Shown here piece after piece: positions 1 to 8,517 of a DNA stretch of 47,263 nt (position 1 is the first letter of the stretch; each line of letters begins with the position of its first letter). Under the pieces are notes generated by a model that had not been told where the DNA came from, searched no databases, and saw only the letters and a program-made list of their open reading frames with translations. The position numbers were made by a program, and so were the translations under genes. This stretch comes from Cyanobacteria bacterium K_DeepCast_35m_m2_155 (lineage in GTDB: Bacteria > Cyanobacteriota > Cyanobacteriia > PCC-6307 > Cyanobiaceae): positions 1 through 47,263 of the forward strand of contig VGQS01000005.1 of the NCBI GenBank assembly GCA_016882285.1, read 5' to 3'.

Positions 1-1826
1 GGGATCGGCAGCAGCTGCACGATCGGTGTGCCCTTGGCGCTGCGGCTGCAGATCGGCACGCGGTAAGCGGGCACGGTGTACACCACGCCGCGATCCGAAA
101 ACAGCAACAGGCTGTCGTGGTCGTTGCAGCTGATGAACAGCTTGACGGCCTCTTCGCCCTGGCTGCGGGTGCCTGCTTTGCCGCGGGTGCCGCGGCTGGT
201 GGCCTCAAATTCATTGACCGGCATCCGCTTGAGGTAGCCGTTCTCGGTGAGCATGACGACCGAGCGCTCGTTGGCGATCAGGTCGATGTCTTCCAGCCCG
301 CCCTCGATGTCGAGGATTTCGGTGCGACGCGGGGAGTCAAAGCGGCTGCGGATTGCTCCCAGCTCGTCGGTGATCAAGCCAAGAACGCGCTCGCGGCGGC
401 CGAGAATGTCCTGGTAGTCGGCGATCTTGGCAACCAGATCCTCGTGCTCCAGGCGGATCTTGTCGGCTTCCAGCGCCGTCAGGCGCCGCAGCTGCATCTG
501 CAGGATGGCGTCGGCCTGGATCTCGCTGAGGCCGTGGCGCTCCTGCAATTGCTGGCGCGCCGTGGCGGTGTCCGAGGCGGCACGGATCAGGGCGATGATC
601 GGGTCGAGCTGATCGAGGGCCAGCAGCAGGCCCAGCAGGATGTGGTCGCGCTCTTCGGCCTTGCGCAGGAAGTAGCGCGTGCGCCGCTCGATCGTCTCGA
701 TGCGGAAGTCGAGGAAGACCTCGAGCATCTTGCGCAGGGTGAGCAGGATCGGCTCGCCGCCCACCAGCGCCAGCATGTAGGCGCTGAAGTTGTTCTGCAG
801 CGGAGTCAGCTTGAACAGATTGTTGAGCACCACCTGGGGGTAGGCGTCCCGCCGCAGTTCGATCACGATGCGCATGCCGTCGCGATCCGATTCGTCGCGA
901 ATGTCGGCGATCCCCTCGAGCTTTTTGTCGTTGACCAGTTCGGCAATGCGCTCGATCAGCGCCGCCTTGTTGGTCTGGTAGGGCAATTGCGTGATGATCA
1001 CCGCATCGCGGTCAGGGCGACCGGTCGCCTCGATCGTCTCGATTGCGGCCACGCCGCGCATGGTGATCGAGCCGCGGCCTGTGGTGTAGGTCTCGCGGAT
1101 GCCGCTGCGCCCCAGAATCTGCCCGCCGGTAGGGAAGTCGGGCCCGGGAATGATCGCCATCAGCTCCCGATCCGTGATCTCGGGATTGGCGATCAGGGCC
1201 AGCAGGCCGTCGATCAGCTCGCCCAGGTTGTGGGGTGGAATGTTGGTCGCCATGCCCACGGCGATCCCCGAGGAGCCGTTGAGCAGCAGCTGGGGGATGC
1301 GCGCCGGCATCACCGTTGGCTCCTGCTGGGAGCCATCGAAGTTGTCGACGAAATCGACTGTTTCGGCCTCGATGTCCTCGAGCAGGCTGTCGGTGGTCAG
1401 GGCCTGCAGCCGCGACTCGGTGTAACGCATGGCGGCCGGTGGATCGTTGTCCACCGAGCCGAAGTTGCCATGCCCGTCGATCAGGGGCATGCGCATCGAA
1501 AAGTCCTGGGCCATGCGCACCAGGGCGTCGTACACCGCCGTGTCGCCGTGCGGGTGGTACTTACCCAGCACCTCACCGACCACGCGGGCGCATTTGCGGT
1601 AGGGGCGGTCGCTGGTGAGGCCCAGCTCGTACATCGCATAAAGGATGCGGCGATGCACCGGTTTGAGACCGTCGCGGGCATCGGGCAGAGCCCGTCCCAC
1701 GATCACGCTCATCGCATACTCCAGATAGGAGCGCGACATCTCGTTGCGGAGGTCGGTCTGGATGACCCTGGAGCTTGGATCGCTGCCGGATTCGCCGGAA
1801 GGTTCAGGTCCGGTTGGATCCGCCAT
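1..1826 (-). CDS. gyrA: DNA gyrase subunit A (3' end outside window)
   Basis: Type II topoisomerase subunit that cuts and rejoins DNA and, with GyrB, introduces negative supercoils. The leftward frame opens with ATG at 1826 and stays open for 608 codons to the window edge. It has an N-terminal tail of about 20 residues, then the core around [26 protein letters not shown] and [15 protein letters not shown], and the catalytic tyrosine near residue 135 in AMRYTESRL. Near residues 570-580 is [10 protein letters not shown], which sits where the GyrA box lies at the start of the C-terminal beta-pinwheel; the pinwheel itself is mostly beyond the window. The start is supported by a TAGAAT -10-like hexamer 25 bases upstream. 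GyrA rather than ParC is inferred from the GyrA-box-like segment. Very secure call. Confidence 0.97.
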   Translation of the reverse strand, partial: MADPTGPEPSGESGSDPSSRVIQTDLRNEMSRSYLEYAMSVIVGRALPDARDGLKPVHRRILYAMYELGLTSDRPYRKCARVVGEVLGKYHPHGDTAVYDALVRMAQDFSMRMPLIDGHGNFGSVDNDPPAAMRYTESRLQALTTDSLLEDIEAETVDFVDNFDGSQQEPTVMPARIPQLLLNGSSGIAVGMATNIPPHNLGELIDGLLALIANPEITDRELMAIIPGPDFPTGGQILGRSGIRETYTTGRGSITMRGVAAIETIEATGRPDRDAVIITQLPYQTNKAALIERIAELVNDKKLEGIADIRDESDRDGMRIVIELRRDAYPQVVLNNLFKLTPLQNNFSAYMLALVGGEPILLTLRKMLEVFLDFRIETIERRTRYFLRKAEERDHILLGLLLALDQLDPIIALIRAASDTATARQQLQERHGLSEIQADAILQMQLRRLTALEADKIRLEHEDLVAKIADYQDILGRRERVLGLITDELGAIRSRFDSPRRTEILDIEGGLEDIDLIANERSVVMLTENGYLKRMPVNEFEATSRGTRGKAGTRSQGEEAVKLFISCNDHDSLLLFSDRGVVYTVPAYRVPICSRSAKGTPIVQLLPI

Positions 1827-1869
1827 GCGACAACGACACCATCAAACTCAATTCTACCGAAACCCTTGC

Positions 1870-1893
1870 GAGCTGGCACTTTGTTGCCAGCTC
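1870..1893. promoter_or_regulatory. Perfect 9-bp inverted repeat between gyrA and the DUF39 gene
   Basis: GAGCTGGCA (1870-1878) and TGCCAGCTC (1885-1893) are exact reverse complements separated by six bases. The repeat lies in the 93-base spacer of a divergent gene pair. On the gyrA strand a TAGAAT hexamer (plus-strand 1851-1856) could be the -10 box. A 17-base spacing places the -35 box inside the left arm (GTGCCA, 1874-1879). A protein bound here would be expected to control gyrA, possibly also the rightward gene. It could instead form a hairpin in a rightward leader, but no T-tract follows. Operator function is an inference. Confidence 0.45.
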
Positions 1894-1919
1894 AGCCCTC
1901 AGCTGCGGGTCAATGAACC

Positions 1920-3098
1920 ATGAGCGCAAGGCGTCCTGGCCATCAGGTGAGCGAGCAACGCTGTCTGCAACAGCTCCAGCAGAAGCAGCGCGACGGCGAT
2001 CTGCAGGTGCGCACGGCGGCCGAGTACCGCGACCTGGTGCAGCATCAAGGCCTTGATGCGGCCTACCAGCAGACCGATGTGGTCGCGGCGGCTGACACCG
2101 TGCTCAGCGATCAGGGCAGCGTGCTGCTGACCCTGGGGCCCTGCGATCCACCGATTCGCTTCAAGGAGGTGCAACTCGGTGGGGTGGCGGCCCAGGTGGC
2201 TGGCTCTGGCGGCGAGCTGGTGCTCCCGTTGGGCGGCGCCCTGGGGGAACCCGCGCGCCGCAGCGGAGCTCAGGTGCTGGCTGAGCTGTTGGCGGGTCAG
2301 CCGTTGCCACTGCAGGGGCTGGGCGAACCGACCGCCTTGCAGCCCCGCCAGGAGCTCAGCGGCGAGGCACGCCTGGGTGACTTTGGTGTGGCACGTCTGC
2401 TGCTGCACCGCGCCATCTGTGAAAACGGCATCGTTGCGGTCAACAGTGCCGATGGCTTGTTGCGCAGCAGCTATGGCCCCTTGCTGGGCCCGTTGGTCTC
2501 AGGTCTCTACAGCTGCGCCGGTGCCGGCAGCATCGGTCTGACGATGCCGGCATTGTCGCAGCTTGGTGCTGGTTCGCCTGTGCTGGTGGGGGGCGGTGTG
2601 GGCTGGGTGCTGGGCGCGGGCAGTGGTCATCACCCAGGCGCCCGCCGCCAGGCCAGTGGCCACGCCTGCGTGCCGGCTGCCTGCGCCGCCGTCATGGTCG
2701 ATCTTGAGCAGCTGCGGCCTGAGGTCGTTCGAGCCTGTTATCTCGAAGGCCATGGTGCTGCGCTCTTGCTGCCGATCGCAGCCCCTGTCCTGCTGCTGAG
2801 CCGGGCGGCGGCCGAACAGGCCGCGGCAGGCAACGATGCCCTGCAGGCACCCGTGCTCGATCTGGCGGTGCCAAGACGGGTCAAGCCGCAGCTGGGGTCC
2901 CTGAGCTATGCGCAGCTTCACAGCGGAGTTGCGCGTGTTCAAGAGCGCACCTTGCGTTGTGCCCCAGCCCACAGTCCCAGGCTCGCTGAAGCGGCTGCTG
3001 AGCAGCTGCGTACGGCTTTGCTGGAGAACCGTTTTCCGCTGCAGCTGCCGTTGCATCCGCTGCCCAGCACGCCCGCGCTGCGGCCGTTTGACCCTTAA
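1920..3098 (+). CDS. HcyBio/DUF39-family protein (homocysteine biosynthesis-like)
   Basis: 392 residues resembling the DUF39 family, whose archaeal members make homocysteine by putting sulfur onto aspartate semialdehyde. Family landmarks visible: VVAAADTV (about 54-61), CDPPIRF (75-81), PLGGALGEPARRSGAQVLAELLAG (about 103-126, read as two adjacent motifs), the QPRQEL segment (141-146), and the glycine-rich VLVGGGVGWV (221-230) followed by GSGHHPG. The C-terminal ferredoxin or CBS part seen in some relatives is missing. The two cysteines reported as essential in archaeal enzymes do not seem to be present at the matching places (alignment by eye), so the reaction may differ. It is divergent from gyrA and stands alone. 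The ATG at 1920 was chosen because it begins the only long frame; the first 30 residues are not conserved by eye. Confidence 0.7.
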   Translation: MSARRPGHQVSEQRCLQQLQQKQRDGDLQVRTAAEYRDLVQHQGLDAAYQQTDVVAAADTVLSDQGSVLLTLGPCDPPIRFKEVQLGGVAAQVAGSGGELVLPLGGALGEPARRSGAQVLAELLAGQPLPLQGLGEPTALQPRQELSGEARLGDFGVARLLLHRAICENGIVAVNSADGLLRSSYGPLLGPLVSGLYSCAGAGSIGLTMPALSQLGAGSPVLVGGGVGWVLGAGSGHHPGARRQASGHACVPAACAAVMVDLEQLRPEVVRACYLEGHGAALLLPIAAPVLLLSRAAAEQAAAGNDALQAPVLDLAVPRRVKPQLGSLSYAQLHSGVARVQERTLRCAPAHSPRLAEAAAEQLRTALLENRFPLQLPLHPLPSTPALRPFDP

Positions 3099-3211
3099 AA
3101 CCCTTGTTGGCAGCGGCCTGGTAGACCCTTTGGCAAGGCATCTGGTAGCGGCGTTGAGAGCAGGAGCAAGCGTGTTCGGTTGATACCGTGGTCCGAATGC
3201 TTCCTGACCCG

Positions 3212-4375
3212 GTGACCATTCAGCTCGGACGCTCCCGTACCGTTCGCCGCGCCTACGGCATCGACGAAATCGCCCTGGTGCCTGGCGGCCGCACCGTTGA
3301 TCCTGTGGTCACCGACAGCAGCTGGACCCTGGGCGGGGTGAGCCGTGAGATCCCGATCATCGCCAGCGCCATGGATGGCGTTGTCGATGTGGGCATGTGC
3401 GTTGAGCTGACCAAACAGGGTGCTCTGGGCGTGCTCAACCTTGAGGGCGTTCAGTGCCGTTATGACGATCCGAATCCGGCCCTCGATCGCATTGCTGCAG
3501 TGGGCAAGGACGAGTTCGTGCCGCTCATGCAGGAGCTGTACAGCCAGCCGGTGCGCGAAGACCTGATTCGCAAGCGGATTGCGGAGATCAAACAGCGCGG
3601 CGGTATCGCCGCCGTCAGCGCCACGCCAGTGGCCGCCCTGAAGTTCGGTAAGGCCATTGCTGAAGCGGGTGCTGATCTGTTCTTTGTGCAGGCCACGGTG
3701 GTCAGCACCGAGCACATCGGCCCCGAAGGCCAGCAGAGCCTCGATCTTGAGGCCCTCTGCCGCGACTTTGGCGTGCCGGTGATCATCGGCAACTGCGTCA
3801 CCTATGACGTGGCCCTCAAGCTCATGCGTGCCGGCGCTGCCGGCGTGATGGTGGGCATCGGCCCCGGCGCCGCCTGCACCAGCCGTGGCGTGCTCGGCAT
3901 TGGCATCCCGCAGGCCACCGCAGTGGCCGACTGTGCGGCTGCCCGCGATGACTACCAGCGTGAGAGCGGCCGTTACGTGCCGATCGTGGCCGATGGCGGC
4001 ATCGTCACCGGTGGTGACATCTGCAAATGTCTGGCTTGCGGCGCTGATGCCGTGATGATCGGTTCGCCGATCGCCCGTGCGGCCGAGGCCCCTGGCCGCG
4101 GGTTTCACTGGGGCATGGCGACTCCAAGTCCGGTGTTGCCCCGAGGAACGCGCATCAAGGTCGGCACCACAGGCCCTCTCGAGAAGATCCTGCGGGGGCC
4201 TGCCTCGCTCGATGACGGCACCCAGAACCTGCTGGGCTGCATCAAGACCTCGATGGGCACCCTTGGGGCGCGCAACCTCAAGGAGATGCAGCAGGTTGAG
4301 GTGGTCGTGGCGCCGTCGCTGCTCACCGAGGGCAAGGTGTATCAAAAAGCCCAGCAACTGGGCATGGGCAAGTAA
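3212..4375 (+). CDS. guaB3: GuaB3 family IMP dehydrogenase-related protein
   Basis: TIM-barrel enzyme of the IMP dehydrogenase/GMP reductase superfamily, acting on guanine nucleotides with NAD. Residues 1-20 match the conserved opening of the family (IQLGRSRTVRRAYGIDEI). IIASAMDGV (about 49-57) follows, and the catalytic loop GIGPGAACTSRGVLGIGIPQ is at 215-234 with the probable nucleophile Cys222. VADGGI and ICKCLACGADAVMIG form the phosphate-binding end. At 387 residues it has no pair of CBS domains, unlike standard GuaB (about 480), so it belongs to the shorter GuaB3 group found in cyanobacteria and actinobacteria. Start: GTG at 3212 gives the conserved N-terminus; ATG at 3197 and GTG at 3188 are in-frame alternatives. 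An intrinsic terminator follows. Confidence 0.9.
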   Translation: MTIQLGRSRTVRRAYGIDEIALVPGGRTVDPVVTDSSWTLGGVSREIPIIASAMDGVVDVGMCVELTKQGALGVLNLEGVQCRYDDPNPALDRIAAVGKDEFVPLMQELYSQPVREDLIRKRIAEIKQRGGIAAVSATPVAALKFGKAIAEAGADLFFVQATVVSTEHIGPEGQQSLDLEALCRDFGVPVIIGNCVTYDVALKLMRAGAAGVMVGIGPGAACTSRGVLGIGIPQATAVADCAAARDDYQRESGRYVPIVADGGIVTGGDICKCLACGADAVMIGSPIARAAEAPGRGFHWGMATPSPVLPRGTRIKVGTTGPLEKILRGPASLDDGTQNLLGCIKTSMGTLGARNLKEMQQVEVVVAPSLLTEGKVYQKAQQLGMGK

Positions 4376-4427
4376 GCCCCTATCGTTGACGTGTGGGGGC
4401 TACGGCTCGCACACTCCTCACACCCCC

Positions 4428-4450
4428 GGCCCGGCGCGTCCGGGCCTTTT
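4428..4450 (+). terminator. Intrinsic terminator after guaB3
   Basis: GGCCCGG (4428-4434), loop CGCGT, CCGGGCC (4440-4446), then TTTT: a seven-base perfect G+C stem followed by a T run, 52 bases beyond the guaB3 stop codon. It separates guaB3 from trxA, so trxA probably has its own promoter. A TAGATT hexamer at 4512-4517, 25 bases before the trxA ATG, is a possible -10 box with no convincing -35. Confidence 0.85.
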
Positions 4451-4541
4451 GTCTTCTCCGCGCTCCCTGCAACGGCTTGTTGCCGTCACTGGTCGAGCTC
4501 AAAAACCTTGCTAGATTCCCGGAACCCAGTTCCCGTCAAGG

Positions 4542-4865
4542 ATGTCCAGCGCCGCCGCCGTCACCGACGCTTCGTTCGAGCAAGACGTGCTCAAAAGTGA
4601 TGTGCCCGTGTTGGTTGATTTCTGGGCCCCCTGGTGCGGCCCTTGCCGCATGGTGGCCCCGATCGTCGATGAGATCGCCAAAGAATTTGAAGGCAAGATC
4701 AAGGTCTTCAAGCTGAACACCGACGAGAACCCCAACGTCGCCAGCCAGTACGGCATTCGCAGCATCCCGACTCTGATGATCTTCAAAGGTGGTCAGAAGG
4801 TCGACACCGTGGTCGGTGCCGTGCCCAAGACAACCCTCTCGAGCACCATCAGCAAGGTTCTCTGA
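4542..4865 (+). CDS. trxA: Thioredoxin (m/x-type)
   Basis: Cytosolic disulfide reductase that passes electrons from thioredoxin reductase to target proteins; in phototrophs it links light to carbon metabolism. The 107-residue frame has the active-site motif WCGPC (Cys32, Cys35) preceded by VLVDFWAP, the conserved cis-proline segment SIPTLMIF and the C-terminal GAVPK. Length is exactly that of a single-domain thioredoxin. ATG 4542 lies in GTCAAGGATG, with AAGG close before it. It lies between a guaB3 terminator and a LOG-family gene starting 33 bases downstream. Family certain; subtype (m or x) not decided here. Confidence 0.96.
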   Translation: MSSAAAVTDASFEQDVLKSDVPVLVDFWAPWCGPCRMVAPIVDEIAKEFEGKIKVFKLNTDENPNVASQYGIRSIPTLMIFKGGQKVDTVVGAVPKTTLSSTISKVL

Positions 4866-4898
4866 ACCCGACGCGCTCTGAGCAGCCCTACGCCATCG

Positions 4899-5960
4899 TT
4901 GAGTTTCTGCGCAGGCCAGAGTCCACTCGATGTGCTTGCGGCGTCACTGCAAGGGCATCCGCAGCGGCGCCTGATCGAGCGCGCGGTGGTTGCCCTGCTC
5001 GAGATCAGCCACCATGAGCACGAAGCGGAGGCCTGGCATCTGATCAGCGATGCCCTGGCCGATCTGCGCGATGGCCTTGAGATGTTTCGCGAGAGCCGAA
5101 GCATCCGCAAAGTCACGGTTTTGGGCTCAGCGCGCACGCCGCCAGGTGATCCTTGTTACGGCCTGGCCACGGCTCTGGCTGCGGAAGCTGTGCAGCAGGG
5201 CTTTGCGGTCATGACCGGCGCCGGCGGCGGTGTGATGGAGGCCGCCAACCGCGGGGCTGGTCAGGCGTCGAGCTTTGGACTCAATATCGACCTGCCGTTT
5301 GAGCAGCACGCCAACCGCTATGTGAGCGGCCCCATGGGCCGGCTGTTGCACTTCCGCTACTTCTTCACGCGCAAGCTGTTCTTTCTGCGTGAGAGCGATG
5401 CCTTGGTGGTGTTGCCTGGGGGCTTCGGTACCCTCGATGAGCTTTTTGAAGCGCTCACCCTGATCCAGACCGGTCGCACCAGGCCGATTCCGCTGGTGTT
5501 GCTGGCGCCCCCGGAGAACCCCTTCTGGCGCGGCTGGCAGCGTGATGTGCAGCAGGGGCTGGCAGCGCAGGGATTGATTTCGCCGGAAGATCCGTCGCTG
5601 TTGCTCGAAGCCAGCGACGCGCAAAGCGCCATGGCCCTGATTAGTCGGTTTTATCGGGTCTTCCACACCGCCCAGCCCGGGGAGGACCGGCTGGAGCTGT
5701 TGCTGCACACCGTCGTGCCGCAGGACGCCCTGCAGCGCATCAACGTGAGCTTTGCCGATCTGGTGGCCGAAGGACAGATCACCGCCGGTGAGAGTTGCGA
5801 TGAGACCGGACGTCTTTACCCCTGCCTGCGCTTCCATCTCAACAAGCGCCGCATCGGACGGCTGTATCAGTTGATCGACCATCTCAATGGCCTCGAGCTC
5901 GCCCCCTGCTCGGCGCTGCAGCATCCTGGGGTGCGTCAGCTGCGCGCACCCGAGGCATGA
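4899..5960 (+). CDS. LOG-family protein (lysine decarboxylase-like fold)
   Basis: 353 residues. The Rossmann-like domain at about 70-235 carries the family hallmarks GAGGGVMEAANRGA (108-121, binding the nucleotide phosphate) and PGGFGTLDELFE (173-184). LOG proteins cleave nucleoside 5'-monophosphates to base plus ribose phosphate (cytokinin-type phosphoribohydrolases). Arg153 in HFRYFFTRK and Glu181 in the GGFGTLDE motif fit the usual catalytic positions. It has an alpha-helical N-terminal extension (1-70) and an extra C-terminal part (about 240-353), both longer than plant-type LOGs of about 200 residues. The start is a TTG at 4899; no ATG upstream of the conserved core fits better. It overlaps hisH by ATGA. 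The in vivo substrate cannot be read from sequence. Confidence 0.85.
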   Translation: MSFCAGQSPLDVLAASLQGHPQRRLIERAVVALLEISHHEHEAEAWHLISDALADLRDGLEMFRESRSIRKVTVLGSARTPPGDPCYGLATALAAEAVQQGFAVMTGAGGGVMEAANRGAGQASSFGLNIDLPFEQHANRYVSGPMGRLLHFRYFFTRKLFFLRESDALVVLPGGFGTLDELFEALTLIQTGRTRPIPLVLLAPPENPFWRGWQRDVQQGLAAQGLISPEDPSLLLEASDAQSAMALISRFYRVFHTAQPGEDRLELLLHTVVPQDALQRINVSFADLVAEGQITAGESCDETGRLYPCLRFHLNKRRIGRLYQLIDHLNGLELAPCSALQHPGVRQLRAPEA

Positions 5961-6580
5961 GCCGGATCGGCCTGATCGACTACGGCATGGGCAATCTGCA
6001 CTCGGTGCAGCGAGCCTTCGAGCGCCTTGATGCCCAGGTGACGTTGGTCCATCGCCCTGCCGATCTCGCGGCGTGCAGCGCTCTGGTGCTGCCTGGGGTC
6101 GGTGCCTTTGATCCGGCCATGGCCCAGCTGCATCATGCTGATCTGGTCCAACCCTTGCAGCAGTGGTGTGCTGCCGGCGGCCCCTTGCTGGGGATCTGCC
6201 TTGGACTGCAACTGCTGTTTGAAGGCAGCGATGAAGGTGATGCCCCTGGCCTGGGCATCCTGGCTGGGAGGGTGCGGGCCCTGCCGCGCCGCCAGGGGTT
6301 TCCTATCCCCCATATGGGCTGGGAGCCGCTGCTGCCGGCGATGCCCAGTCCGCTGCTGCCGGATCGCTCGCCTGAGGCGTGGATGTATTTCGTGCACTCG
6401 TTTGCCGCTGTGCCCGCTGAGTCGGCCTGCACCACGGCCCAGGTCAGCTTTGCCGGTGTGGCCATCACCGCTGCGGTCTGGCAGGGCAGCGTTGGAGCCT
6501 GCCAGTTTCATCCAGAAAAATCGGGCGTCAGTGGCGAAGCCATGCTGCGGCGCTGGCTCACCTGGTTGACCTCCCTGTGA
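5957..6580 (+). CDS. hisH: Imidazole glycerol phosphate synthase, glutaminase subunit HisH
   Basis: Class I glutamine amidotransferase that feeds ammonia to HisF in histidine biosynthesis, also yielding AICAR for purines. It has IGLIDYGMGNLHSV at the start, the oxyanion segment VLPGVGAFDPAM, the nucleophile elbow GICLGLQ (Cys81), and the His/Glu pair in QFHPEKSG (His185, Glu187). HMGWEPL is also typical of HisH. At 207 residues it is full length. It starts on the ATG of ATGA shared with the LOG gene and ends in GTGA shared with rsmD, so translation of the three is probably coupled although the products are unrelated. No hisF is in the window. Confidence 0.96.
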   Translation: MSRIGLIDYGMGNLHSVQRAFERLDAQVTLVHRPADLAACSALVLPGVGAFDPAMAQLHHADLVQPLQQWCAAGGPLLGICLGLQLLFEGSDEGDAPGLGILAGRVRALPRRQGFPIPHMGWEPLLPAMPSPLLPDRSPEAWMYFVHSFAAVPAESACTTAQVSFAGVAITAAVWQGSVGACQFHPEKSGVSGEAMLRRWLTWLTSL

Positions 6581-7185
6581 GCCTGCGCCTCAGTGGTGGC
6601 CGCAAGCTGATCAGCCCTGCGGGGGATCGGGCCCGGCCGACCCCGTCGCGGGTGCGGTTGGCGGTCTTCAACATGCTGGCCTCCAGGCTGGCTGGCTGCC
6701 GCTGGCTCGATCTGTGCAGCGGTAGCGGCGTGATGGCCTGCGAAGCCCTGCACCATGGAGCGGCTGCGGTGGTCGCGGTTGAGCAGGACCGCCGTCTTGC
6801 CCAGCTGGTGCGTACCAATCTGACGGCGGTGGCCACAGCTGTCGGGCCCTCAGCCGGAACCTGGCAGGTGCATGGGCGTGAGGTGCTCCAGTTTCTGCGC
6901 AACCCGAATGCAGCCGACGCAGACCCAAGCCCACAGGCTTTTGATCTGATCTATTGCGATCCGCCCTATGCCAGTGGGCTGTACGCACCGGTGGCCGATG
7001 CCATCGGCCAGGGCAACTGGCTCAGTCCTGATGGGCTGCTGCTGCTCGAGTGTGCGAGCGATCAGCTCCCCGAGCTAGCCAACGACTGGGATCGGCTGGA
7101 TCAGCGCCGCTACGGCGGCACCACCTTGCTGCTGCTCAGCTGTCGAGCAGGCTGCCGCGGCGATACTGATTCCAGGCGGCCATGA
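6577..7185 (+). CDS. rsmD: 16S rRNA (guanine-N2)-methyltransferase RsmD
   Basis: SAM-dependent enzyme that methylates a guanine in the 30S head (G966 in E. coli). The SAM-binding motif I is [16 protein letters not shown] (about 43-58), with VVAVEQDRR as the acidic loop and the N-methyltransferase catalytic motif DPPY at 128-131. The N-terminal [14 protein letters not shown] is the RsmD signature region. It starts on the GTG of GTGA shared with hisH. The last 17 codons (7136-7185) run antisense over the 3' end of petG, so this C-terminus is constrained by two genes. The tail [13 protein letters not shown] looks unlike other RsmD ends and may be only what the petG complement allows. Confidence 0.93.
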   Translation: MSLRLSGGRKLISPAGDRARPTPSRVRLAVFNMLASRLAGCRWLDLCSGSGVMACEALHHGAAAVVAVEQDRRLAQLVRTNLTAVATAVGPSAGTWQVHGREVLQFLRNPNAADADPSPQAFDLIYCDPPYASGLYAPVADAIGQGNWLSPDGLLLLECASDQLPELANDWDRLDQRRYGGTTLLLLSCRAGCRGDTDSRRP

Positions 7186-7249
7186 ACAGCCCCAACAACG
7201 TCACGGGAATCAGACCGAGCACGATGCCGCAGAGCAGGGGTTCGATCAT
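7136..7249 (-). CDS. petG: Cytochrome b6f complex subunit PetG (37 residues)
   Basis: Small single-helix subunit needed for stability or assembly of the cytochrome b6f complex in the thylakoid. Reading leftward from ATG at 7249 gives [17 protein letters not shown], then [16 protein letters not shown] and a final LLDS before TGA at 7136-7138. Length (37) and sequence match PetG throughout; the membrane helix is about residues 4-25. It is divergent from cytM (75 bases between starts) and its 3' third is buried under the end of rsmD on the other strand. The gene is too short to be found by a length cutoff but the identity is clear. Confidence 0.95.
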   Translation of the reverse strand: MIEPLLCGIVLGLIPVTLLGLFMAAWNQYRRGSLLDS

Positions 7250-7324
7250 GGGGAAACTGTCGCGTTTGGCGCCCGGCCATTCTTTCATGGGCAGGGCCTC
7301 AACTGCGATGCGATCTGGAGATTT

Positions 7325-7711
7325 GTGACCAGCCCAACTGCCCCAGCCCTACCCCAGGCCAGCCGCCGCACCTTGGTGGCGGCTCTGGTCGTGGCCTTTG
7401 CCGGGGCCTGCATCGTGCTGGTGCTGCTGGTGCTGCCAGCGGCGCGCAGCGATCCTTACACCCGCAGCACCCTGGAGCTCAGCGGTTCTGCCGAGAACGG
7501 CGCGCGGTTGTTCCTGCTCAATTGCGCCGGCTGCCATGGCATTGCCGGACAGGGCCTGGTGGGCCCCAACCTGCATGGCGTGGCCCAGCGCAAGACCAAT
7601 CGCCAGCTGATTCAGCAGGTGGTGAGCGGACGCACACCGCCGATGCCGCGCTTTCAGCCCGAACCCCAGGCCATGGCTGATCTGTTGGCCTATTTGCAGA
7701 GTCTGGTTTGA
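7325..7711 (+). CDS. cytM: Cytochrome cM, membrane-anchored c-type cytochrome
   Basis: 128 residues. One uncleaved N-terminal membrane helix (about 16-38) is followed by a small class I cytochrome c domain facing the lumen/periplasm. Haem is held by Cys67 and Cys70 of CAGCH with His71 as one axial ligand; Met107 in PPMPRF is the likely second. [15 protein letters not shown] and the C-terminal [10 protein letters not shown] complete the fold. CytM is a low-abundance cyanobacterial cytochrome linked to regulation of respiratory and photosynthetic electron flow; its partners are debated. It lies head to head with petG. The start is GTG 7325. Its TGA stop overlaps the TTG start of the next gene. 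Assignment as CytM rather than another small cytochrome rests on size, anchor and context. Confidence 0.8.
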   Translation: MTSPTAPALPQASRRTLVAALVVAFAGACIVLVLLVLPAARSDPYTRSTLELSGSAENGARLFLLNCAGCHGIAGQGLVGPNLHGVAQRKTNRQLIQQVVSGRTPPMPRFQPEPQAMADLLAYLQSLV

Positions 7712-8493
7712 GCGCACCGGCGCAGCCCACAGCACGGCAGCTGGCGCTGGTGCTGGTTGAACCGGCAGGGCCACTCAATGTGGGCAGTGTGGCGCGGTTG
7801 TGCGCCAACTTCAGCGGACCGCAGCTGGCCATTGAGCTGCGTCTGGTGGCGCCGCGCTGCGATCACCTGGGCCCTGAGGCGTTGCGCATGGCCGTCCATG
7901 GTGCCCATCTGCTGCACGCGGCGCCTGTGTTCAGCGACTTAAGCGCTGCTCTGGCCGATTGCCGTGCTGTGCTGGCCACCAGCGGCCGCGGCGAGGGTGA
8001 CCCGCTGCCCGTGCACGATCTGGCTCCTGCGGTGACGTGGCTGCTGGGCCAACCCGTGCAAGGCCCAAGCCCCCTGGCTGTGGTGTTCGGTCGGGAGGAC
8101 CGCGGTCTCAGCGCCGCCGAACTGCTGCAGGCCGGCTGCCTGCTGCAGCTCGCCACCGGGCCCGCCTATGCCTCGTTGAACCTCTCCCATGCCGTTGCGG
8201 TGGTGTTGCACGGCCTGCACCAGGCCTTGCCTCTGCAGCAGCAGCCCCCCCAGCCCCAGGGCGGCCAGGACCAGCTCTTGGCCGAGCGCGGTGCGGTTGA
8301 AGCCATGCTCAGCGATGCCCAGGAGCTGTTGCTTGAGGTGGGTTTTCTGCACCCCCACACCGCAGCGGCTCGCATGGCCAAGCTGCGCGCCTTGCTGCAG
8401 CGCGCTGGTTTGGAGGTCGACGAGGTGGCCCTGCTGCGCGGCATGGTCCGCCAGTGCCGCTGGGCCTCTAGACGGGACGCCCAGACCTCCTAG
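7708..8493 (+). CDS. SPOUT-class RNA 2'-O-methyltransferase, TrmJ-like
   Basis: 261 residues. The knotted SPOUT fold covers about residues 12-160: LVLVEPAGPLNVGSVARL (motif 1 with the conserved Asn and Arg), VVFGREDRGLS (motif 2, about 127-137) and YASLNLSHAVAVVL (motif 3, the SAM-binding knot). A helical tail with FLHPHTAAARMAKLRALLQRAGL resembles the C-terminal extension of TrmJ, which 2'-O-methylates tRNA position 32. Target RNA is inferred from that tail only; a TrmH/TrmL-type assignment is possible. It begins at TTG 7708, four bases inside the end of cytM (TTGA), so translation is probably coupled. Confidence 0.82.
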   Translation: MSAPAQPTARQLALVLVEPAGPLNVGSVARLCANFSGPQLAIELRLVAPRCDHLGPEALRMAVHGAHLLHAAPVFSDLSAALADCRAVLATSGRGEGDPLPVHDLAPAVTWLLGQPVQGPSPLAVVFGREDRGLSAAELLQAGCLLQLATGPAYASLNLSHAVAVVLHGLHQALPLQQQPPQPQGGQDQLLAERGAVEAMLSDAQELLLEVGFLHPHTAAARMAKLRALLQRAGLEVDEVALLRGMVRQCRWASRRDAQTS

Positions 8494-8517
8494 CGTCGGG
8501 GACCCCGCTGATCGTCG

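Noticed and set aside
117-1916. Rightward open frame of 599 codons opposite gyrA
   Set aside because: The leftward strand encodes unmistakable GyrA across the whole stretch. Long antisense frames are expected in GC-rich coding DNA, and the product shows no recognisable motif.
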